Of a stretch of DNA of 60,000 bases, positions 35,416 to 47,414 are shown in pieces. Each line of letters begins with the position of its first letter. Position 1 is the first letter of the stretch. Origin of the DNA: Membranipora membranacea (Eukaryota > Bryozoa > Gymnolaemata > Cheilostomatida > Membraniporidae); contig OU612065.1 of assembly GCA_914767715.1 (NCBI GenBank), forward strand, positions 23,624,001 through 23,684,000, in the 5' to 3' direction. Under the pieces are notes generated by a model. It saw only the letters and a list, made by a program, of their open reading frames with translations, was not told the DNA's origin and ran no database searches. The position numbers and the translations under genes were made by a program.

Positions 35416-35421
35416 AATAAA
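35416..35421 (+). terminator. Polyadenylation signal of the BTB-NPH3 gene
   Basis: AATAAA 37 bp after the stop codon, in AT-rich sequence. Position fits a short 3' UTR. Confidence 0.55.
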
Positions 35422-36363
35422 ACCATGTGAAAAAAAAGTATCATTAATCCGTCCATACAGATTTATCTTATAATATTATTCGTTTTGTTTTATTATCTCT
35501 TTATATTCACTTGTACTCTTAGATGAATGTAACATGAAGGCCTTTTTACTGACAGGATTATTTGTGTAAATGGGTTTCGGTTGACAGAATAGAACCATCT
35601 GCGACAATTTCCATAGATATAATATATATATTGACTGTGTGGCGTTCGAGGAGATTTTTAGATGCACTGTAGTTCTTTTTTACACCTTGACAGAAATAAA
35701 TATATATTATAAAGCCTCTGTACCATGTTCTTGATCTCCTAGCTAGTCTTGCGGACTAGACTCAGAACAGTGAACTATGGGGCGATTCAAAAAAAATTGA
35801 GATCAAGGTTAAATAACTTCATATATTTAGCACATCCACCTATGTCAGAGGTTCAAACAGGTTTATTCAATTAGTTTTGTCCAATTTTAGAGAAATCCTT
35901 GGCCTTTTTGGAGGCAAACAGTGATTAAGCACCAGGGTAACCTTGGAACGAAGATCAATTACAAAAAGCCATAGCTTCCATGAGGGTTCCTCTCAGATGT
36001 ACCATGGGGCTTTATGATTTGTCTGAACTCATTGCAAAATTACTGTAACAATTAAGTTGATAATTCAAAGGATGTGCTGCTTTTATTTTTTTCAATGACT
36101 TGAAACAATAACTTGGAAATAGCTAATGCAGTGAGACTAGCATGGGAATAGATAGGATATGAGATATAATCATTTGGTTTCTATTTCAGATGTTACAGCA
36201 TAACGGATCTTCAAATTTAGTAACTGTCTTTGCATTTTGTACATATTGCCTAATCAGTAAACACGTTTGTCGATTAGAAAAAATAAACTGTACTTCTTAA
36301 TATTTTTTTCAATGAAATCTCGCAACACAAGGAATATTGCAGTTGACAACAACAAAAGCAGCA

Positions 36364-37811
36364 ATGCAGCCGTGTAGAATATTTTCTCTTCATACTAGCT
36401 TATTAGCAGTCATTCTGTTGGCAAAATCATTTGGTAAGTAAAAAAAGGAACCAAAAAAAGCAACTGTTCCCATGTTTTTACCATAGACTTAATAATTATT
36501 ATTAAGTCTATGGTTTTAACCAATAAGTTAAATTCCTGAAGTAGGTACTTAAAAACCCAAGCATTTCATCGGCAATAGCCGAGGTGATGTTTTCCGTTTG
36601 AGATGATCGTTCTGCTGATCTCATGCTTCCAAACTATCGTGATTAAGATATTAAATCGTAGTATTTTGCTATCCTCCAACCATTGCCTTAATAATAAAGT
36701 CTATGCCTCCAAGTGACAATTTTCTTTCTTTTCACTTCTCATAGGTTTGAAGGAGAAGTTCATGCTGCAACAGGAGGGGTCCTGTATCAGATACAGTCTG
36801 GACAGTACAGTATTAACAGCTCGCAGTGCTATAGAATGTGGAATTTTCTGCTCTCAGGATACTGAGACATGTAATGGATTCGTCTTTTCTCAGATGAAAT
36901 GTCACATGTACCCTTACGCTGAAGTATGGGAGCACGAATCCTGCGATAAAGATAACAAAGAAAAAAGTTATATGAAGGACGGCCTTGCATCCTCTGTAAC
37001 CCTTTCGAATGGTGAGGGACAAGATAACAAGTTCTTCACATTTTGTGTTATGTGTTGCTGAAGAGCTTTGTGCTCTGGAGCAACATGGTTAAGGGAGATA
37101 TGGTGGAGAGGCAAAGTTGGTGTAACTGTCACTGTTTGGCTCTCAAAATAAGCTTGATAATTACATAAAAAATGTATCATGCTTTACAATTTAGATTTGA
37201 AATATAAGACATCAAATGTAATTATTTCTTATTTTCTGTCGTCTTATAATGTATTATTGCGTCTCAAAAAAATTTACTTTTCTAATTGAAGACAAACCAG
37301 TTGTGGGCTCATCAACACGGGGTAACACAGGGGGGACTCGTTATGATGTCGATCAAGCCACAGACGGAACTACAACCTCTCAAGTTTTTGGATCGGTATA
37401 TTTCGCCTCAACGGACAGCGAAATGAATCCTTGGTTGAGAGTGGACTTAGAGGATATATTTCATGTAACAGCAGTGAAGATATACGCTAGATCAGACTGC
37501 TGTGGAAGTACGTAAGCATATCACTATCATGTGGCCGTTCCTAATTTAAAAAGCCTGTTTAATTTAAATTTAATTCAAATGCTCCGTTGCTTTCTGTATT
37601 TTCATTTCCCTTTACTTGTTATAATTTCTGTTTTTCTTGTGTTTCTCATTTTTGGGCATGTTACGGACAACATCCTGCCAGCATGATATTGTCTGCCAAA
37701 ACAAAAAGAGAATTGTAAAAATAATGTCTCAAACTTGGTTACAATATACTAACATAAATATATATATATATATATAGAGTGTATACATATCTACTTATAT
37801 ATATATATCTA

Positions 37812-37867
<56 letters not shown>

Positions 37868-38127
37868 CCAGAAGCACATCATTTGTAATGATTTTTATAT
37901 TAATTTTAGACAACCTGCATGATATTGAGATCCAGGTAGCAATTACACCAGATGATTTGGATTCTGAATATAGTGTCTGCTTTTCTGACGATTCACAATT
38001 CAATACTGGACAGGCCAAAACGTTAACCTGTGATAATGTCAAGGTCGGTCGTTACGTCAGATTACAAATAATGAGCACTGCTGAGGAATACTTAGAGGTG
38101 GCTGAATTGCGAGTAAGAGGATTTTAA
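36364..38127 (+). CDS. Secreted PAN/apple + F5/8 type C (fucolectin-like) protein, four exons
   Basis: Exons 36364-36433, 36745-37011, 37292-37507 and 37910-38127 join in phase into 256 residues. Exon 1 is a signal peptide (MQPCRIFSLHTSLLAVILLA, then KSFG). Exon 2 is a Cys-rich PAN/apple-like module (six Cys in about 60 residues, IECGIFCSQDTETCNGFVFS). Exons 3-4 make a fucolectin/F5-8C jelly-roll: DQATDGTTTSQVFGSVYFAS, NPWLRVDLEDIFHVTAVKIY, ARSDCCGNNLHDIEIQV, then RYVRLQIMSTAEEYLEVAEL. The CC pair and the WLRVDL motif are family marks. It probably binds fucosylated or other glycans outside the cell (inference). The third donor must be GTACGT at 37508. The better-looking GTAAGC four bases on would shift the frame into an early TGA. 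Similar combinations are common in marine invertebrates. Confidence 0.87.
36482..36512. repeat. Micro-palindrome insertion with target duplication GTTTTTAC/GTTTTAAC
   Basis: A 31-bp insert has perfect arms CATAGACTTAATAAT and ATTATTAAGTCTATG. The flanks GTTTTTAC (36474-36481) and GTTTTAAC (36513-36520) match at 7 of 8 positions. It lies in intron 1 of the lectin gene. A half copy (AATAATAAAGTCTATG) is visible near 36690. Confidence 0.72.
37755..37862. repeat. (TA)n microsatellite
   Basis: About 100 bp of TA dinucleotides with a few interruptions, in the last intron of the lectin gene. Confidence 0.95.
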
Positions 38128-38824
38128 GTTGGTGAATTGTTTTTAAGGACTTCAACAAAACAGGATATGTTGTCAACCAAAGGATCGAAAAGATAAAAAA
38201 TAAAGATAGTCTGACGTATGAAAAATTATACACGATAGATAGTCTTATGATAATATGAATCAATTATAAATCACTAGTACACAAAAATAACTTATGTGAC
38301 ATGTAAAAATATGGAAATCCAGGTCAAATAATTTTTTATTGTTTTCATAGCTAAAATAAAATAAAATCTTGAAGTTTTTCAAAGCCCTGTGTTTCATATT
38401 GCAGCCAACTTGTTGATCAAACTATTAATTCATTCTGAAAATGATTTTGAAAAATATGGGAGGGCAAAACCTCAAACTAATATTTTGAGTCATTTATTTC
38501 TTATATTTAAAAAAAAAAAATATTGTACCAGACCATTTATTTCGGAATATCATCATCATTGCAGAGTGGCTGCTTGTATCAATTGTAGGGCCATAAAAAT
38601 AAGTCTTTTTTATGTTTATGAGTATAGCAAAGTTTCTTTACAAAATATTCTCATGAAGCCTAGGAAAGTACACATGGTCGTGCATTGTAACGCACATTTC
38701 CTTTACGAACAACAATCCGTACTACATATCATGGTATCATCAGACTACCAATTTGGCGAAATATTCTTTGAATAACTCAGTCCATAGACATTTTGCCCTT
38801 GGTGATTTGATAATAATAATGGCA

Positions 38825-41800
38825 ATGGAAACCGTGAAAATGACAAAAGTATTACAACAGATGTGCCGTCCACCCGAAACAAAGTGTTACAATGCTGTAG
38901 GAGGACGAGGAATGGGATACTGGGATCAGCAAATAAAACCCAGAACAGGTAGGCAGATGTTACAAAGTGGAAGCGGTGCTGCTTGTTTGTTACTTGTTAA
39001 CACATGTGAATGTATCACTTTACTTGGATTATTTCTTCACATGCTGATTAGAAATGAAGAGGTGAGCACGTCAAGAGGGAATAAATGGATTCTGATTTAC
39101 ATTATACCATAATGTGCCTCTTTGATTGGCTCCTCTCTAAGCACTAGAGATGTCCCACAGACAGAGTAATGCATAACACTGTACAGTGTACTCATCTTCA
39201 TTAAAATTCGGTTGAATCTCAACAGATTCTATTATTAATTGAATCGAACATCTAGGAAAGAAAAAAACAGCCACAGTTCATATCAAAGCAACCTCATAGA
39301 AATGAACAAAAAACTAAATTTACTCGGACAAGGTCATGATTGAATGATATGACCGATTTATAAGTGCGAAAACCCAGGGTTTAGAGGGTCAAGAGTATGT
39401 TATCCCCCTGTTACAGTTTAAAACTGTTATGATGATCCACTGACAGTATAACAGTAAGCCTAGCCCTAGCTTGCCCAGGCCAGCTCCCAAGCTGCTATAC
39501 TTGCACCAGAAACTATCAAAAAACAGTATTGGTCAAAGGTAGTCTAGTCAAAGGAAGTCTAGTCAAAGATATTTTAGTGTTAATATGCCACAGGGAGATA
39601 TAATACTATTGACCTTTCTAGACCCTGGTTTTCGTACTTTGAAGTCAGATATCAGATTCAACAATGATATGAACAGTGGTTGTTTTTTGCTTTCCTAGAC
39701 ACTTAAATACGATTAAAATTTTGTAGACCCCTGATTCGCACTGTATCAATCAATGTTTTACAAGCTCGGAAAAGTTCCGAGTAGTTTTACTATGACAGGT
39801 TTTTGGCAACAGTTTTACAGATCATATTTTATTGTCCACGTAGCACAAAGCAAAACTTAGTATGGTTAATAATTTTATCCCAAATAGAACAAGAAAAGAG
39901 CACAGAATACACGACAATCTCCACCTCTCAGGACGGTGAGTCTCTGTGCTGGTATGACTTTGGGGACTGGACTCATCCTTATTACCACAAGTCAGAAGGA
40001 CAGAGCGCTCTCGAGATAGGAATAGCCCCGGTGGTGGACACATGGAATAAGGTGGGTTTCGATTAATAGACAATTTTCTGCGCTCTTCTTTGAGCCTCTA
40101 TTTGGAGTTGTCTACTCAACAATTACTTGTAACATCCGTGTCAGCACATCCGTAATATTTCCACAGAAAACAGGATCTTTATTCTGCAATATCTGGTTTA
40201 TCTTTATAACATTTGACACTTGTAATGACAAGTGGTGATGTGCTCAAAGCATCTTAATCTTATCAAAGAGATTAAATTAGCATCGTCTGTTTGTTACAGC
40301 ATGTGCCGCCACCTATGAATAAATTTGGACGATCCAAACCTCTTACCGCTAAATTACCTCGATACCCTCCACAAGGGCCGAATCACATAGCAATGTCAGA
40401 ACACAACAGAGCTCAGCCGAGGGTAAGATACAGCAGATTTACTATGCCTGACTTCCTGACGCACTCTCTTCACTCAGTACAGAACCCTCAAGAGAGACAC
40501 AAACCGATACCGTGTCTACGTGACCAGTATATCCTGTCTAGTGATATCCGACAAAACCTGTGCAAAGACAAGGATTTTCTCAAGCAGAGAGAAGCGTACG
40601 AAAAGGTGGCAAAAAACCTTGTGCCACATTTTCCACAACCTGCTGTCGCACCTCCAAAGCCATACTACGGTAATGTGCCATGCAGTCTGGGAGTGAGTTA
40701 CAATCACAGTGCTTTTCAACCAAAAAAATGGATGGAAAAAGATCATCAAAGTGTGAATATTCCAGGTACAGATATTCACCCTGAGAGAGTATCCGGGATG
40801 TACGAAACTCAAGGCTGTATGACTTATGATACTTTTACAACAGGTAATGCTGACACGTATCCTTCTGAAAAGATATTTTCAGCTCAAACCCCAAGCAATC
40901 AATTATTGCCAACACAACAGGCCACATACCCCGCAAAGTCACATACAGCAGGAGAATCAGCCCAAGCAATGATTGGTTACACAGATCTTACAGCCCCGAG
41001 TTCTCACCAGAAGTCTGTAACCTGGGCAGATGACAATGGGGAGAACATCGAGTCATGTAGGGTTATTGGGTGCAACAGCCCAGGTCAGTACATGAATCTG
41101 AACAGCAACAATAACAACAATTTTGATGAGAGAAATAAATACGCTGTAACGGAAAGAAGGCCATGTGACATAGAAGGTCCAGGACCACGTCATCAAGGCT
41201 GTAATAATAAGCAGGCCATGAAGCGAGGTAAAGACTTTCATTACTTGGACACAAACTCTGAATACTTCCGACCGGACATTCAAACAGACTATGCCAAGAA
41301 TGAAGATGTAATCGAGTACAGAATGCCAGACTACCAGGATGGATACCTTGCTCAGCGCAATCCCAGGTGAGCTTCTGCTGCTTGCGGTCAGGCTAATTTA
41401 ACTGCGCATTTTTTGCATATTATTGGGAAGAACAACCAATTGACCAAAATAGTCTCAAGTCCCATATAATCCTCAGCCTGTTGCGCCACATGAACAATCT
41501 GCCCTAGAAGGTAAAGGCACAGTTATCAGATAACAGCACAGCTTCCAATCCTAAATTTTTGATAGAAATGTATGTTGGTTAGGTTACTGACTACCTTATA
41601 GCTTGACAATGATTTGTTTTTTTAACTTCAGTGCTAATGACAATGAGCAAAATGGTTCAGCTTGTCAACTGCCCCCAATAGATGAAAGCAATGCAGAGAA
41701 GAACCTACGCTTGTCAGCTGCAGCAAAACCACCGAGATATGTAGTGGAATGTGGAGATTTTGGGGAGGAAGATTATCACAAACATTGCAGGAAAGAGGCA

Positions 41801-43380
41801 GAGAAATATTTGGTAGCGGAACCCAGTATCTACACTCAAAAACTAGCAGCAAAACAAAATCCACACCCTACGTATGTAACTGATTCAGCTGTATTCCATC
41901 AACTTTAGCCCGGGCCATGGCGGTCTTGATGCTTTTCCAAGTTTTCCTCTAGATTTGTTGTTGTGAAACACCTGTGTTATTTGTTCTCCATTTACTTTTA
42001 CATAAAAAAGGACAGCTTTTATCGTATTGAAAAACCATTATACTGTTATCTTAAATTTTCTCCAGTTGTGGAATTTTATTTGCAGGGTATGTTGTCTGCC
42101 CATTACGAATGAGAAGACAACCCTGTATTTGGAAACAACTTTTCACTGAGTCTTTGTTATTTCGATTTATACAGGTCACGTCATGAGATTGAATCTGAGA
42201 GACTGGCGAAGATGAAGGTGCTACTCGCAACTGATCAACTCAACTATCCATTGTGAGCAGCTGATTGTTATGAAGCCCTCGTTGAAATACTAATATCAAG
42301 TACCCTTACATAGATTTCCCAATATTGCTTAAATTGTGTAAACATATAAAAATATAGAACATTATTATTATCCTCATACAGCATGGAGAGAGGAGTCATA
42401 GGGTATACCGGACATCATCCCCGCCAAGCTTTAGATCTACCGCCCCTAAAGGAGGAGAGGAATGACGGGATGTATCAAACAACTTACCGTACAATATTCT
42501 GCAGGTAAGCAGCAGCATCTCTACACCCTAATATTTGTCTAAGCAGTAGTAAATCTCTCCTACAAGTAACCGCATTGGAAGATCTTCAATACTTGTCAGG
42601 CAGAAAACAGGAATTGGAAGGTGCTATTTCACTTTTGCTGAGCTGAAATAATCATTTAAAAAAGTTGAAAGCTCGACAGTTCACTATTTGAATTCAATGA
42701 TTTTAAGCCAGATGAGTGAACCTAGCGTATAATAGCATATTGGAGAGTACATTGACCAAGTTATATGCAAGTTATCCTTTTCTTTATCACAGCCAGCGGG
42801 CAGAGTTGCAACGCAGCTGAAGAATGCAACCTCAAACTATTTTGATCCATAGTATCGGTTTAATAAGGGTGCAACTAACCTCCACTGTTGATGAAATTCC
42901 ATTATAAAACAAATTGAGAACACTTCCTGTATACCTTGATAACCTGGGTAATAAGAAAGTACTAGGGTACCACAACACCACACTGTTCTTTTATGTCTAA
43001 CAGGAGAGGGTTTTGTGAAGTCAAATAAGATCAATTTGGTCTCTGAAACAAGGATTGTGCCTCTAGCTGTCAAATGTCATTGACAAGGCATCTCTCCTGA
43101 GGAACTAAAATTTTTTCATACACTGTACACTGAGGTCATCATCATAATCTTATGTGTTTAGACATACCTTTGGTTTGATTGTTACAGGAACCCATTTCCA
43201 TCACATGAGTACGTAAGGTCGAGAACTCGAGCAGGTCACCGGGCACCATTCTCTGACCAGATGACTCTAACAGAACCGTACAATCCTTACCGCAAATGTA
43301 AGGGTCTGCAATGTTTGGACCAAGCACAACTAAGATACCAGCCTTCCAAAAAGTCTGATAACGATAATACCAACATGTAG
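38825..43380 (+). CDS. Pro/Tyr-rich protein of unknown function, seven exons; possible axonemal microtubule protein
   Basis: Exons 38825-38948, 39888-40051, 40300-41366, 41632-41871, 42175-42252, 42382-42504 and 43188-43380 join with consistent phases into 662 residues. An ATG six bases earlier, at 38819, would give 664. I do not recognise the family. The chain is rich in Pro, Tyr, Asn and His and has no signal peptide, membrane span or enzyme motif. Short phrases recall ciliary and sperm microtubule-inner proteins (YYHKSEGQSALEIGIAP, GYTGHHPRQALDLPP, LTEPYNPYRKC), in particular the GYTG-x-x-PR and LTEPY wording of FAM166/CIMIP2. That is a weak resemblance and the functional idea is inference. 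The middle of exon 3 is low-complexity (Asn run). It converges on SNRPA1 about 1.1 kb downstream. Confidence 0.82.
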
Positions 43381-44525
43381 CTGTAGCATTTAGACTACCT
43401 CAATACTTGAACAGCTCAGTACATATACAGATTGATGGCAAACAAAATTATAATCAAGTTTCACCATGACATTGGTATGATTTGATATCTCAGACTTAGC
43501 CAGTCTTTAGCTCCCCTAAGCTAGGCAGAGAAAAACTGGATAATGACTGGATTAGTTTGCTGGAATTGAAAGGACTAGTAGCTCTCCAGGTTTTATCCCA
43601 CATTCCATTAGAGGTAGACTGGACAAACCGTGGATTAGCTTCAAATTAGAACCACCCTGATTATTAACCATGGACTAAAGATACCACAATTTATGTGTAC
43701 TTCACACACTTGAATCAGTGAGCAATTTGAATATCACACTTATGTGTAGCTTGTCTTGACAAGCTTGGTTGGTTGTCTTTCCCCCAACCAAGAAAGCTTG
43801 GTAAGACTAGCTAACTGATGTGATGTTTATTGACACTTGGCTTTCAGCACAATTATCGCTTCTCGGCTGTCAGCTAAGTCAATAGGACGTTTGATAGTAT
43901 AATAATAACTCTCATTATTTGTAGAGTTTTTTTCTCTCCTTTATTTATCCTTTAAATAGAGAATAGTCATGTTCTGATCAGTTTAACACTCTGTAGTAGT
44001 TGTACAAATCGAAAACATGTATACAAAATATAGTTATGTAACATACTATGTACTAAATATTTACAGTTCACTTTGTATATAACATACAGGACTTGCATCA
44101 ATGCCATTTTGTTTCAAGACGAAAATCATAAGTGAACAATTGCCAGTATTGGAATCCTTGACAAACTGATTGTTTTTTTTACATTGTGAGAGACAGCATA
44201 TAATGCCCCTGGGCTTACCTACTATACCAGCTATCCGCTGTTTATACTTCTAGCCATATTGAGAAGCGCTGATCGACATGTTTTATTCATCCATTTCTTC
44301 CTCCTCACCCTTACCTGTGAAAACCAGACTAAATCATACAGGATTACTTCCAAAATGGACAAAACATCGGAGTAGAGCTACATATATCAACCAATAGAAT
44401 TGAACCAATAAACTGAGCACATTACAATTCTTTTCCCACAGATTTTTTTGTGGCCAACACCAGTTATGTCAGTTTCCATGATATGACCATGAAACGTACA
44501 AACACATCAAACCTTATCATTGACC
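43381..44525. other. Convergent intergenic region
   Basis: Holds the 3' UTRs of the seven-exon gene and of SNRPA1. The only element I recognise is a degenerate hairpin at 43747-43810. No coding frame is supported. Confidence 0.55.
43747..43810. mobile_element. Degenerate member of the TAGCCTGTC hairpin family
   Basis: TAGCTTGTCTTGACAAGCTT, then GGTTGGTTG, pairs with CCAACCAAGAAAGCTTGGTA, then AGACTAGCTA, around a short C-rich loop. It matches the copies at 51.0, 52.4 and 53.8 kb. No target duplication is evident. Confidence 0.6.
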
Positions 44526-47057
44526 CTACCCACCGTTTGATGCACCATTAGCAGGTGGCGCGAGACCAGGAACTTGATTGACTGCTAGCATGGCTTGCAA
44601 TTTCTCTACTTCTCCCAGTGTTTTTGCTCCAGCTATAGCTTTCTGACAAAATAACGAAACTTGGCATATCAGTTTCAATACATATTCAAAACATATTTTG
44701 AGTTGTCTCTTCTGACACATGTAGAGGACAACTATGATGTAAATAAGTCAATCCAATAGATATCAGGGATTGCGAAGTAATGAAAACCAGCTTATTCATT
44801 AGTAACGTAAGAGCGAGGTACAGATGAAATTACGAACGGTAACACTATTTTATTAGAATGACACTCACCCTTATTGCCTCCTCCCTCTCCTTGTCTTTAG
44901 TAGACGGCTTCTTACCCAGCTCTGAACCCGGTACAAAAGTTTTTGAGCGCTTTCCAATGTTTGTTGCCAACTCAGCTCCTTTTTTACCTTTGAACAGCAC
45001 TTTTGCAGCTTTCCTTTCCTATTCATAAGAAGAAATGCATATCAGTATAAATCCAAACATTGTTAACTTCAATAATCACAAGATCACAAAATCCCATGAG
45101 AGAGTTAAGGGGGGTCTTTCAATTAAAAACAGCTGAATTTACAATCTGATCGCTCACTCAGCGAGAAACCGGCTAGGGTATCGCTCACAAATCGCTCACT
45201 TATTGATGGAACTATTTACATTCTGAGTAAGAAATTTGGGAACAATTTGAGAGATGGGATAGTGATCATTTGCTTTAGTAAAGGATTGCTCACTCTAATT
45301 GAAAGGCCCCCTGGCAATTCAATACACAAGTTTTAAAACCACCAAATATTAGATTGTTGATATTTGCTAAATTAGTTTTCTGCATGCGTAAAATATAACA
45401 TATTCACCTTGAGGCCGACTTTCCTAAAGTCTAATATCCTCAGCTGTGGTACCTTGTTTATTACGTATTGTCTGTAATGTGGCTTTGTTGTGACTGGATT
45501 TCCCAATAAACTAAAATGATAAAATTAAAAATACAATCATCTTCTATTTCTTTTATCTTACATGGAATGGGGAGTGATGAGCTGGTGGTAACAAAATCAA
45601 ACAATAATATTTGATTTTAGAAAGACGTTTGATGACACATCAATGATAGATCTGTCACACAGAAAATAGCATAACTATAGCCTTGTCACACGGCTACTAA
45701 AACAAATAAGGTCGCCGTGTGACAGGCGAGCATAACTGGATATGATTAGAACGCTCTTCAGTGAGGGAGGTACATCACCAGCCTGTAATTACAAACTTCG
45801 TTTGGGGGGGGGGGTGTGAGAGCTTTGTTGGTTTCCCCCACCACAAAGGATTGCCAAGACAGGCCGGTATCTCACCTGAGTGTCTCAAGTTTTGGCAGTG
45901 TAGAGAGAACATCAAGATCTCCGAGCTCTTGCATACTGTTGTTTGTCAAAATTATCGATTCTATGTTGGGCACACTTTCCTCCAGGTTTTCACCGATTCG
46001 TCTACAACCATTACATACAATGTGCAAATACTGCTCATTTCGTTTATATATATAAAACTGTGCATAGGTAAATGAGTCTAGACTTGCGAGCCTGTAAGAA
46101 TATGTAACTGAGGCATAATTTTCTGCGTAAGCACAATTTTAAACTTATATGTTGTGCCATTCAATCACCAAACCAAAATTCTGCTATATACTTTGATTCT
46201 CATCTCGATAACCTTTGTTGATAGTTACCAGTACATGAAGTAGATAGAGCTTGAAGGTACATACATGACTTTATTGTTGTTGATGATGATGTGTTTTAAT
46301 CTTCTGAGAAACGGAAATCCATCCAGCTTTCTTATTTCGTTGTCGGAGAAATCCATTGTGTCAAACTGATCCTGAAAATTATCAATACCATAGTGACATT
46401 ATAATCACCCTGCTATTTATAAAAGCAAACTCTTAGCATTATATACACAAAGGTGATTACTTAGACAACCATAGCATAATAGGTTACTCCCAAAATAGGT
46501 ACGGACCTATCACTACCCTCATTTCTTCAGCTTTATAAAAAGATAATAAATACAGGATGATGGAGAACTTACCAATGTAGCTCCCAGATTCTCAATAACC
46601 GGTACTTTATAACCTACAGATGAAGTTAAAAATGAGAGAATGACATCTAAGGCAATATAATATTCCACAAAAAAATGTTGGTTGAGACTAATCTCTCTCC
46701 TAACTAACTAACTTCGTCTTCTAAGTTAGTTAGTAGAATTGTGCTTAGGGAGTCTTTAACTCCTTGGCTAGCCATAGGTGATGACAATACACTGTCTTGA
46801 CTCTGGGTGAGTCAGCAGTGGCTCAACACACTTAGACAGGATATATAGTATATGAAAAGCAAAACAACAGAAAGGTGAAACTTATAGCAATGACAATTAT
46901 ATGTGGGAGAAAAATTTTTAAATTATAAGAATTAGAATAGAAAGAAGGTGATGATGAATTGATTGAATTGCTCACCTCTGAAGTCAATTTCTCTATCTTT
47001 TACAGGGTTTGTGTATGAAGCACATTGCTCTATAAGTTCTGGGGAGAGCTTCACCAT
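44526..47057 (-). CDS. SNRPA1: U2 small nuclear ribonucleoprotein A' (U2A'), seven exons
   Basis: Leucine-rich-repeat protein that pairs with U2B'' on stem-loop IV of U2 snRNA in the spliceosome. Exons (minus) are 46976-47057, 46573-46613, 46265-46371, 45876-46001, 45408-45510, 44869-45018 and 44526-44642. Phases close into 241 residues (human 255). It reads MVKLSPELIEQCASYTNPVK, DREIDFRGYKVPVIENLGAT, LDQFDTMDFSDNEIRKLDGF, LTNNSMQELGDLDVL, NPVTTKPHYRQYVINKVPQL, RILDFRKVGL, FKGKKGAELATNIGKRSKTF and finally AKTLGEVEKLQAMLAVNQVP. This aligns almost continuously with human U2A'. Exon 2 is only 41 bp. A transposon hairpin ends within 10 bp of the exon-4 donor, and two other foldback elements sit in the next intron. 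The start matches the conserved MVKL N-terminus. Confidence 0.97.
45108..45312. mobile_element. ~205-bp MITE in SNRPA1 intron 5
   Basis: Terminal inverted repeats AGGGGGGTCTTTCAATTA and TAATTGAAAGGCCCCCT enclose DNA with repeated CGCTCAC units. No coding sequence. I could not fix a target duplication. Confidence 0.75.
45684..45724. repeat. Short inverted repeat TGTCACACGGC/GCCGTGTGACA
   Basis: Exact 11-bp arms separated by 19 bp, in SNRPA1 intron 4, about 55 bp from the hairpin at 45780. It is probably a foldback remnant of another family. Confidence 0.65.
45780..45866. mobile_element. TAGCCTGTC-family hairpin abutting a SNRPA1 splice donor
   Basis: Left end AGCCTGTAATTACAAACTTC (plus GTTTGG and a G run) pairs imperfectly with right end ACAAAGGATTGCCAAGACAG (plus GCC). 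Flanks TACATCACC and TATCTCACC agree at 7 of 9 positions. The right flank is the reverse complement of the exon-4 donor region (GTGAGATA), so the element lies within about 10 bp of that donor. Confidence 0.62.
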
Positions 47058-47414
47058 AATTATTTTTTCAGATAAAAGCCTCTTTTGTTCAGATACTGGT
47101 AATAATTACACATAAAAGTGTAAGGGATTGAATGAATGGATATCGTTTCAACTTTTCTCAATATGGCTAGTTGATACTGAGGGCATCAAAACACAGTTTA
47201 GCACAAAAGTATTTTAATAATACTAATAGGTCCTTCATAAAATTACTTTCTCTCCACCTAGTGAGCCATAAAAATAAATTTGATTTTACTTTATGAAATA
47301 TTATTTACTCATAATAAATAAACCAATAAATATGATCTATCTTGATTTTTGTTTTGGTGCAGTATTTCTTACTAAACAATTTTCAAACATTAGTAGCTCT
47401 ATATTACACATGAC
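47058..47414. promoter_or_regulatory. Bidirectional promoter interval of SNRPA1 and PLEKHA8
   Basis: Only 357 bp separate the two start codons, which point away from each other. Both genes must start transcription within or close to this AT-rich interval, unless one has a distant non-coding exon. I see no clear TATA box or initiator. Confidence 0.55.

Noticed and set aside
37512-37517. GTAAGC as the donor of the third lectin exon
   Set aside because: It would bring in a stop within the F5/8C domain. GTACGT four bases earlier restores the family sequence.
46695-46775. CTAACTAACTT hairpin and GGGAGTCTTTAACTCC palindrome upstream of SNRPA1 exon 2
   Set aside because: Palindromic, but no credible flanking duplication.
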